Source: Parvibacter caecicola (GTDB taxonomy: Bacteria > Actinomycetota > Coriobacteriia > Coriobacteriales > Eggerthellaceae). Taken from it: DNA of 64,000 nt. Positions 57,870-64,000 of the stretch are shown piece by piece. The position numbers and the translations under genes are program-made. The stretch covers positions 28,007 through 92,006 of the forward strand of contig NZ_QIBY01000008.1 of assembly GCF_003725335.1 (NCBI RefSeq), given 5' to 3'. The stretch's first letter is position 1; every line of letters starts with the position of its first letter. The notes under the pieces are model-generated. The model searched no databases. It saw only the letters and a program-made list of their open reading frames with translations, and had not been told where the DNA came from.

Positions 57870-58877
57870 ATGGGACTCAATCTTTCTGGCAAGCATTTCC
57901 TCACACTGCTCGACTTCAGCACCGAGGAGATTAATTATCTGCTCGACCTTGCCCGCGACTTCAAGAACCTGAAGCGCTGCGGCGTGCCCCACCGTTGGCT
58001 AGAGGGCAAGAACATCGTGCTGCTGTTCGAGAAGACCTCCACCCGCACCCGCTGCGCCTTCGAAGTGGGCGGCATGGACCTGGGCATGGGGGTTACCTAC
58101 CTGGATCCCGGCTCGTCCCAAATGGGCAAGAAAGAGTCCATCGAGGACACTGCCCGGGTGCTGGGCCGCATGTACGACGGCATCGAATACCGCGGCTTTG
58201 AGCAGTCTGTGGTGGAAGACCTGGCCAACAACGCCGGCGTGCCGGTATGGAACGGCCTTACTGCCCAATTCCACCCCACGCAAGCGCTCGCCGACGTTCT
58301 CACCATGCAGGAGGAGTTTGGGCAAGACCTGCGCGGCCGCAAACTGGTGTTCTTCGGCCAGGTGGGCAACACCGCCTCGTCCCTTCTGGTCATCTGCGCC
58401 AAGCTGGGCATTAACTTCACCCAGGTGGGCCCGCAGGCCGATGTGCCCGGAAACCGCACCTACCCCACCGAACTTTGGGAAAAATGCCAGGAAATCGCCG
58501 CTAAAACCGGAGCGATTCTCTCCGTTACCGACAACATTGCCGAAGGCGTTGCCGGTGCTGACGCCGTGTACACCGACGTGTGGGTGGGCATGGGCCAGCC
58601 GGCCGAACTGTGGAAGGACCGCATTGCGCTTTTGGCCCCCTACCGCGTAACCGAAGAGGTTATGGCCATGGCCAAGCCAGGCGCCATCTTCCTCCACTGC
58701 CTCCCCTCGTTCCACGACACCAACACCACCATCGGGGCTGAAATCGCCGAGCAGTTCGGCGTTACCGAGATGGAAGTTGAAGATGCCGTGTTCGAGTCGG
58801 ACGCTTCTCGCGTATTCCAAGAAGCGGAAAACCGCATGCACACCATTAAAGCGGTCATGTACGCCACCCTCAAGTAG
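57870..58877 (+). CDS. arcB: Ornithine carbamoyltransferase, canonical
   Basis: A 335-residue catabolic enzyme that converts citrulline and phosphate to ornithine and carbamoyl phosphate. Motifs: FEKTSTRTRCAFEV, QFHPTQALAD, DVWVGMGQP and LHCLPSFHD. It follows arcA by 82 nt with GAAAGGA before the ATG. It contrasts with the cluster 1 carbamoyltransferase, which lacks the ornithine-binding loops. Confidence 0.97.
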   Translation: MGLNLSGKHFLTLLDFSTEEINYLLDLARDFKNLKRCGVPHRWLEGKNIVLLFEKTSTRTRCAFEVGGMDLGMGVTYLDPGSSQMGKKESIEDTARVLGRMYDGIEYRGFEQSVVEDLANNAGVPVWNGLTAQFHPTQALADVLTMQEEFGQDLRGRKLVFFGQVGNTASSLLVICAKLGINFTQVGPQADVPGNRTYPTELWEKCQEIAAKTGAILSVTDNIAEGVAGADAVYTDVWVGMGQPAELWKDRIALLAPYRVTEEVMAMAKPGAIFLHCLPSFHDTNTTIGAEIAEQFGVTEMEVEDAVFESDASRVFQEAENRMHTIKAVMYATLK

Positions 58878-58899
58878 GCCTACAGCGGCTTTACCATCG

Positions 58900-58926
58900 G
58901 CCCGGGAAGCATGCGTTTTCCCGGGC
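58900..58926 (+). other. Stem-loop between arcB and arcC
   Basis: GCCCGGGAA / TTCCCGGGC (58900-58908, 58918-58926) followed by TTTCAATTT. A weak terminator or mRNA-stability element that could lower arcC expression. Confidence 0.6.
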
Positions 58927-58964
58927 TTTCAATTTCCCTCGCCCATCAATCAAAAGGAGGCCCC

Positions 58965-59924
58965 ATGCCTTACCAGAAATCCGACGGCCCCACCATTGTG
59001 GTGGCATTGGGCGGAAACGCCCTTGGAAACACCCCCGAAGAGCAAGCTGAATTGGTGAAAGAAACCGCCCGGAACATCATTGACCTGGCAGAAACCGGAG
59101 CGAATGTGGTGGTCACCCACGGCAACGGACCTCAGGTGGGCATGATCAACGACGCCTTTGCCCTTGCCAGCTCCCAGCTCGGCAGCAAAGTGCCGGCCAT
59201 GCCCTTCCCGGAATGCGGCGCCATGAGCCAAGGCTACATCGGCTATCAGCTTTCGCAAGCACTGCTGAACGAATTGAAGGCGCGCGACATCATGCGCTCA
59301 ACCGCGAACATCGTCACCCAAACGGTAGTGGACGCCGCCGATCCCGCCTTCGAAAAACCCACAAAGCCGGTGGGGCCTTTCATGACCGAAGAAGAAGCCC
59401 GTGCCCAAGCAGAGGAAAAGGGGTGGACCGTGAAGGAGGACTCCGGTCGCGGCTGGCGTCGCGTAGTGCCCTCCCCGCTGCCCCGCCGCATCGTTGAATT
59501 TGACGCCGTGCGCGATTTATCCGATGCCGGGTATGTAGTGGTGTGCGCCGGCGGTGGCGGCGTTCCTGTTGTGGAGGAAAATGGCGCCTACCGCGGCGTA
59601 GCGGCCGTGATAGACAAGGACCGTTCCGCAGCCATGCTAGCCGCCGAGTTCCAGGCAGACATGCTAATCATTCTTACCGCCGTCGAAAAGGTTTGCATCA
59701 ACTTCGGCACTCCCCAACAGGAAGCCCTCAGCGTCATGACCCCCGAGCAGGCGAAAGCTTACATAGTAGAGGGGCAGTTTGCCCCCGGCAGCATGCTGCC
59801 CAAAATCGAAGCCTGCTTGAGCTTTGTCGAGCGCTGCCCCACCGGCAAAGCTCTGGTCACTTCCCTTGAATGTGCCGCTGCCGGCTTGCGCGGAGAAACG
59901 GGCACCGTAATCACTGCGCGCTAG
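58965..59924 (+). CDS. arcC: Carbamate kinase, cluster 2
   Basis: A 319-residue kinase, the ATP-yielding last step of the arginine deiminase pathway. Motifs: VVALGGNALGNTPEEQ, VVTHGNGPQVGMI, PECGAMSQGYIGYQ, EDSGRGWRRVVPSP, VVCAGGGGVPVV and VAAVIDKDRS. It has AAAAGGAGG before the ATG. It is homologous to but clearly distinct from the cluster 1 kinase. Confidence 0.97.
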   Translation: MPYQKSDGPTIVVALGGNALGNTPEEQAELVKETARNIIDLAETGANVVVTHGNGPQVGMINDAFALASSQLGSKVPAMPFPECGAMSQGYIGYQLSQALLNELKARDIMRSTANIVTQTVVDAADPAFEKPTKPVGPFMTEEEARAQAEEKGWTVKEDSGRGWRRVVPSPLPRRIVEFDAVRDLSDAGYVVVCAGGGGVPVVEENGAYRGVAAVIDKDRSAAMLAAEFQADMLIILTAVEKVCINFGTPQQEALSVMTPEQAKAYIVEGQFAPGSMLPKIEACLSFVERCPTGKALVTSLECAAAGLRGETGTVITAR

Positions 59925-59967
59925 CAACGCCGAGGAGGTGCCGACAGCGTGGGGGGCGTGTCAGGGG

Positions 59968-60267
59968 CTACTCTTCCCCCAGCACCTCCAGGGCTTTGGC
60001 GTAGCCGCCGGCGCCGTAGCTGAGGCACTTTGACACGCGGGCAATAGTGGTGGCGGAGGCGCCGGTAGCCTGTTCGATGGCGGTGTAGGGCTTGCCGGTC
60101 GACAGCAGCCGCGCCACCGCAAGGCGCTGCGAGGTTTCGCGAATCTCGCGAATGGTGAACAAGTCTTCCAGCAGGGCGAATATCGCGTCCTCGTCTTGCA
60201 GGGTGGCCAGAACCTTCAGCAGGTCGTCCACTTCCGCCGTGCGAATATCCGGCTGTTTTTCCGCCAT
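59968..60267 (-). CDS. TrpR-like YerC/YecD-family regulator
   Basis: A 99-residue all-helical DNA-binding protein: DDLLKVLATLQDEDAIFALL, LFTIREIRETSQRLAVARLL (the YerC/YecD signature), then the HTH PYTAIEQATGASATTIARVS. Related to TrpR without its ligand pocket being evident. ATG 60267 has GGGAG. It is convergent with arcC, and its upstream region runs into REP copy 4. Confidence 0.85.
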   Translation of the reverse strand: MAEKQPDIRTAEVDDLLKVLATLQDEDAIFALLEDLFTIREIRETSQRLAVARLLSTGKPYTAIEQATGASATTIARVSKCLSYGAGGYAKALEVLGEE

Positions 60268-60350
60268 TGCCGCCGCTCCCTTCTTGCGCCGCCAGATCAA
60301 AATCCGTTGCGAATACTTTAGCACACGATAGTAGCAGCTGACAGAGGGGG

Positions 60351-60445
60351 GCGTGTCAGGGGGACGTTCACTTTTGACACACGAAGAAACACTACCGGGC
60401 ACAACAGCCAGCAGCGTGTGTCAAAAGTGAACGTCCCCCTGACAC
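60351..60445. repeat. REP/MITE-like inverted repeat, copy 4
   Basis: Arms 60351-60383 and 60415-60445 with GACGTTCACTTTTGACACA and its complement, loop 31 nt. The right arm touches the cimA stop codon, so in the transcript it forms the 3' stem-loop of cimA. A partial left edge (GCGTGTCAGGGG) also occurs near 59956. Confidence 0.9.
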
Positions 60446-62040
60446 TAACTGCGGCTGCGGGCGCGGTACAGGCCGTACTCGATGGAATCCACCAGCGCGT
60501 TCCACGAAGCCTCGATCACGTTCTCGGAAACCCCTACGCTGCCCCAGCTGCCGTGGCCGTCGCTGGTGGTGATGGTCACGCGGGTGATGGCGTCGGTGCC
60601 CTGGCTCTCGTCCAGCAGGCGCACTTTGTAGTCGGTCAGTTCCATCTGGGCCACCTGCGGATAGCTCTCGGCAATGGCCAACCGCAGCGCATTGTCCAGC
60701 GCCCCCACCGGGCCGGCCCCTTCGCCCGTGGCCACAAAGCGCTTGTCCCCCACATGGATTTTGATGGTGGCCTCCGACATGGCGTCCTTCGCCAGCGCCC
60801 CGGTGTCTTCCCGATCGTCCACGATCACGCGAAAGCTCTCCAGCGTGAACGACGGCCGATAGGCCCCCAGTTTGCGCATGAGCAGCAACCCCAGCGAGCC
60901 GTCCGCCACCTCGTAAGAGAAGCCGCGGGCTTCGCGATCTTTGATTTCGTCCAGAATGGCCTGCTCGTCAATCCACGGGGCCGAAAGGTCGAAGCCCAGG
61001 CTGGCCGCCTTCTGCAGAAGCGACGCCTTGCCAGCCAGCTCGCTCACCAGCATGCGGCTGCTGTTGCCCACCAGCGCGGGCTTGGTGTGCTCGTAGGCCT
61101 CGGGGAACCTGGCGATGGCGCTGGCGTGCAGGCCGCCTTTGTGGGCGAAAGCGCTGGTGCCGCTGTAGGGGTAATGGGCCGGCACCGACACGTTGCACAA
61201 CTCGGCGATGTAGTGGGAAACGCTGGTCAGCTGCTCAAGGCTGTGGGCCCCCACCGTGTCTAGCCCCATCTTCAGCTCCAAGTTGGCGATGACGGTGAGC
61301 AGATCGGTGTTGCCCACCCGCTCGCCGTAGCCGTTCACGGTGCCCTGCACCTCCGTGGCACCGGCCCGCACCGCTGCCAGCGTGTTGGCCACCGCACAGC
61401 CGCTGTCGTTGTGGCAGTGAATGCCGAAGTTCCCTTCCGGGAAGCGCTCCACGGTGGCGGCCACCACCTCTTCAACCTCGAAGGGCAAACAGCCGCCGTT
61501 GGTTTCGCACAAATCCACCGAATCGGCCCCTGCCCGCAGCGCCGCCTCCACGCACTGCAGCGCGTAGCTGCGGTTGGTCTTGAAGCCGTCGAAGTAATGC
61601 TCGGCATCGAAAACCACACGCCGGCCTGCCGCCTTCAGAAACGCCACCGACTCGGCGATCATGCGCAGATTCTCATCCAGCGTGGTGCGCAGGGCCCGTT
61701 CCACCTGAGCATCCCAGGTTTTGCCCACAATGGTAACCACCGGCGCCCCGCAAGCCAAAAGGTCCGTCAGCCCCTGGTCTTCCTCCGCGGCCACTCCCTT
61801 GCGGCAGGTGGAGCCGAAGGCAGCAATTTGGGCATGGCGCAGCCCCATTTGCTGCACTTGCTGGAAGAAGGCCACATCCTTGGGGTTAGAAGCGGGAAAG
61901 CCGCCTTCGATGTAATCGATGCCGAACTCGTCCAGCCGCTGCACGATGCGCAGCTTGTCTTCCAGCGACAACGTGATGCCTTCGCACTGCTCGCCATCAC
62001 GCAGCGTGGAGTCGTAGGTGAGAATGTGTTTCGCGGTCAT
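60445..62040 (-). CDS. cimA: (R)-citramalate synthase
   Basis: A 531-residue enzyme condensing pyruvate and acetyl-CoA to citramalate, starting isoleucine synthesis without threonine deaminase. The TIM barrel has LTYDSTLRDGEQCEGI, HCHNDSGCAVANT, TVNGYGERVGNTD and AHKGGLHASAIAR. A C-terminal LeuA-type regulatory domain (about 390-531) includes ATGEGAGPVGALDNALR and YKVRLLD. Length is standard. Isoleucine feedback is likely from the regulatory domain. Confidence 0.92.
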   Translation of the reverse strand: MTAKHILTYDSTLRDGEQCEGITLSLEDKLRIVQRLDEFGIDYIEGGFPASNPKDVAFFQQVQQMGLRHAQIAAFGSTCRKGVAAEEDQGLTDLLACGAPVVTIVGKTWDAQVERALRTTLDENLRMIAESVAFLKAAGRRVVFDAEHYFDGFKTNRSYALQCVEAALRAGADSVDLCETNGGCLPFEVEEVVAATVERFPEGNFGIHCHNDSGCAVANTLAAVRAGATEVQGTVNGYGERVGNTDLLTVIANLELKMGLDTVGAHSLEQLTSVSHYIAELCNVSVPAHYPYSGTSAFAHKGGLHASAIARFPEAYEHTKPALVGNSSRMLVSELAGKASLLQKAASLGFDLSAPWIDEQAILDEIKDREARGFSYEVADGSLGLLLMRKLGAYRPSFTLESFRVIVDDREDTGALAKDAMSEATIKIHVGDKRFVATGEGAGPVGALDNALRLAIAESYPQVAQMELTDYKVRLLDESQGTDAITRVTITTSDGHGSWGSVGVSENVIEASWNALVDSIEYGLYRARSRS

Positions 62041-62246
62041 GGCAGGCCCCTTGCGTCATGGGATACAAGCACGGCGGGCCCGGCAAACTGCAGGCGCCAT
62101 CGGCCCCTCGCGCGTGGGCGTATTGTACGCTTTCGCCCTCCGGCGGAAGAAAGCAGTTTTGCAAATGGCATTTCCTCGCGCTGCGGGCGCGGGGCCGTTC
62201 GACGCATCCTTGGCAAACGGGCGCCGAAGCGGCAGTCAGCCGGCGC

Positions 62247-63092
62247 TTAGCTGAGATCCACCTTGCGCCTCACCACGAAAACGGCGAGAGCCACGCAGCC
62301 CACCGCCGCCAAGACGAAGCTGACCATACGCACCACCGACACCGCGCCAGTGGCAAGGTTGGCCATCCCCCATCCATAGCCGTAGCCGCCCGTAGTAAGC
62401 GCGATCACGTCCGCGATGGAAAACACCAGCGAAACCAGCCAACCGATGCCCAGGAAGATGCCCACCGCGGCGGCCACCTTGTGGCGCTTGGCCCACCATG
62501 CCCCCAGTGCCAGCGCCAGCCAGGCCAGCCCCAGCTGATACCCGATGCTGATGACGGTGTTCACCGTTCCGGCAACGGCGGCCACCGGCTCAGCGTCGTT
62601 GAAAAAGCCGAAGCTGCCGCCCAGCATCGCCAGAATTACCATGGTGGCAGAAGGCCCATACTCTCCCATGATGGTTGTCAGCATCGCCGAGTACACTGCG
62701 ATGGCAAGGGCCACTCCCACCAACATCAGAATGAAGGCCACCAGGTACTTCGCCAGCACCAGGGCGGCGGTGGAGACGGGCAGCGTAAGGGTGAGGTATC
62801 CCTGGTCGGTGAACATGGTGCGGTAGAAGCGACTCACCACCACGATGAACAGGGCAATCACCCCGGCCCACACCACAAAGCCGGAAAACAAGGTGAACAG
62901 CACCAGCGCGATGGCAACATCTCCCGCCACGTCGGAGGCGCCAACCTTAAGGCCGCCGTAGTAATCCGAAACGACCTCAATCGCGTTGCAGCTCAGGGTA
63001 CCGGCCACACCAGCCACCGCCATTATCAGCAACACGATCAGCACCGGTCTCCACAGTCCGCGAAATTCATAGGCAATCAGCTTTCCTAGCAT
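62247..63092 (-). CDS. ABC transporter permease
   Basis: A 281-residue membrane protein with six predicted spans (first VLIVLLIMAVAGVAGTL, last VVRMVSFVLAAVGCVALAVF) and no binding domain, in the style of ABC-2 exporters. It overlaps the ATPase gene by 7 nt, so the two form one transporter. Substrate unknown; peptides, lipids or drugs are possible. Confidence 0.75.
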   Translation of the reverse strand: MLGKLIAYEFRGLWRPVLIVLLIMAVAGVAGTLSCNAIEVVSDYYGGLKVGASDVAGDVAIALVLFTLFSGFVVWAGVIALFIVVVSRFYRTMFTDQGYLTLTLPVSTAALVLAKYLVAFILMLVGVALAIAVYSAMLTTIMGEYGPSATMVILAMLGGSFGFFNDAEPVAAVAGTVNTVISIGYQLGLAWLALALGAWWAKRHKVAAAVGIFLGIGWLVSLVFSIADVIALTTGGYGYGWGMANLATGAVSVVRMVSFVLAAVGCVALAVFVVRRKVDLS

Positions 63093-64000
63093 CGGAACTC
63101 CTCCCGGAAAAACGCGTCCAGCGTGGTGCCTTTTTCTTGGGTTACATAGGTCACTGGCGCGTGCAACAGCATTTGGCCGTAGCGCAGCAGGATGAAATCG
63201 TCCAGCACCTCTTCCACATCGCGCACCAGATGCGTGGACAGGATGATGGTGGCGCCGGGGCGATACCCTTGGATGATGGTTTGCAGAATGTAATCGCGCG
63301 CCGCCGGGTCAACGCCACCGATGGGCTCGTCCAGCAGGTACAAGGCGGCATGGCGGGCCATCACCAGCACCAGCTGCACCTTTTCCACCGTGCCTTTGGA
63401 AAGCGACGAGCAAGCAGCCGCCTCGTTCACCCCCAGGTGCGCCAACATGTCGTGGGCCATAGGCAAGTCGAAGTCGGCGTAAAAGTCGGCGAAATAGGCC
63501 AGCATGTCCCGCACTCGCATGGAGCGGGAGAAATAGGGGCGCTCGGGCAGGAAGGACACCTGCGCCTTGGTTTGGGGGCCCACCGCCATGCCGTTCACAA
63601 GGATGTTTCCGCTGGTGGGATGCGATACGCCGGCAATCATCTTCAGCAGCGTGGTTTTGCCGGAGCCGTTGGGGCCCAAAAGCCCCACGATGCGGCCGGC
63701 CGGCACAGTGATGTTGAAGTGGTCGAGCGCCACGGTGGCGCCGTACACCTTGGTGAGGTCGCGGCACTGCAGAAGCGGCGCGGCGGGCGCAGGGGCCGGA
63801 CCTGCGGGCTGGGGCGCCGCAGTGGGCGCCGGGGCCGCAACGGCCGAGACGGGAGCAGTGGGGGCAACCGGCGCGTCAGGCACATTGGGCGCAGGCTGAG
63901 GCGCGGCGGACACGGCGGCCGCAGCAGGGGCCGGCTGGGGCACGGCAGCCGCAGTCGGCGCGGCGGCCGGGGCGGGCTGGGGCGCCGCGCCGACTGCGGC
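63086..64000 (-). CDS. ABC transporter ATPase with Pro/Ala-rich N-terminal extension (5' end outside window)
   Basis: A visible C-terminal ~305 residues. Before the ATPase lies a long Pro/Ala/Val linker that is still open at the window edge, so the gene starts outside. ATPase motifs: LLGPNGSGKTTLLKMIAG, signature SSLSKGTVEKVQLV (no classical LSGGQ), Walker B LYLLDEPIGGVD and switch ILSTHLVRD. It is short after Walker B, as in YtrB-like exporters. It drives the overlapping permease. What lies before the linker cannot be seen; it may be a zinc-ribbon or signalling domain. Confidence 0.85.
   Translation of the reverse strand, partial: AAVGAAPQPAPAAAPTAAAVPQPAPAAAAVSAAPQPAPNVPDAPVAPTAPVSAVAAPAPTAAPQPAGPAPAPAAPLLQCRDLTKVYGATVALDHFNITVPAGRIVGLLGPNGSGKTTLLKMIAGVSHPTSGNILVNGMAVGPQTKAQVSFLPERPYFSRSMRVRDMLAYFADFYADFDLPMAHDMLAHLGVNEAAACSSLSKGTVEKVQLVLVMARHAALYLLDEPIGGVDPAARDYILQTIIQGYRPGATIILSTHLVRDVEEVLDDFILLRYGQMLLHAPVTYVTQEKGTTLDAFFREEFRC

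Noticed and set aside
1..64000. tRNA, rRNA or CRISPR arrays
   Set aside because: No cloverleaf-like segment, ribosomal RNA stretch or evenly spaced direct repeat array was found on reading either strand; the prophage target is intergenic.

Overview
The window is a high-GC chromosomal segment of an anaerobic actinobacterium, most likely a member of the Coriobacteriia (Eggerthellaceae). The reasons are GC-rich coding throughout, a large arginine-deiminase-type energy system, a rubrerythrin, citramalate synthase, and a siphophage of the kind found in gut Actinobacteria. The genus is inferred, not proven.

Left flank (1-3090): the end of a probable LysR-type regulator, a PIN-toxin/RHH-antitoxin pair read leftward behind its own palindromic operator, and a guaB (IMP dehydrogenase) of the Tritrichomonas-like type.

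Prophage (about 3091-39825, 36.7 kb): it is bounded by a 24-bp near-perfect direct repeat (22/24 identical). The right copy overlaps the stop codon of the integrase gene at 38705-39817. Almost all genes read leftward. From right to left: integrase, YjcQ-like protein, HicAB, CI-type repressor with three 14-bp operators, antirepressor and small regulators, recombination and replication genes (RusA-like, SbcC-like, Sak4-like and DUF669-like proteins, SF2 helicase, primase-helicase), a dense set of small overlapping ORFs, a late regulator, HNH nuclease, terminase, portal, protease, HK97 capsid, connectors, tail tube, tail chaperones, tape measure, Dit, Tal-like hub, tail fibre, holin and endolysin.

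The most striking element is at 4951-7457. A second tyrosine recombinase sits inside the late module beside three copies of an 18-bp site (GGSATTCCTTATCCCARG). Two copies head promoterless, start-less tail-fibre C-terminal cassettes on the + strand. The third lies in inverse orientation inside the expressed tail-fibre gene on the - strand. All three sites encode the same in-frame Ser-Leu-Ser-Gln, so inversion would swap the fibre tip without breaking the frame. I read this as a compact shufflon-like host-range switch with its own dedicated invertase.

Right flank (39826-64000): engB, pyrR, then two arginine-deiminase-type clusters. Cluster 1 reads leftward (antiporter, divergent deiminase, non-canonical carbamoyltransferase, carbamate kinase) with a divergent winged-helix regulator. 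Cluster 2 has a YfcC-type transporter, canonical arcA, arcB and arcC reading rightward, and a third deiminase paralogue plus an XRE regulator reading leftward. Between and around them lie a phosphodiesterase, an M18 aminopeptidase, rubrerythrin, a NUDIX hydrolase, a TrpR-like regulator, cimA and an ABC exporter. Long inverted repeats of a REP/MITE-like family punctuate 47.9-60.4 kb. I see no rRNA, tRNA or CRISPR array.
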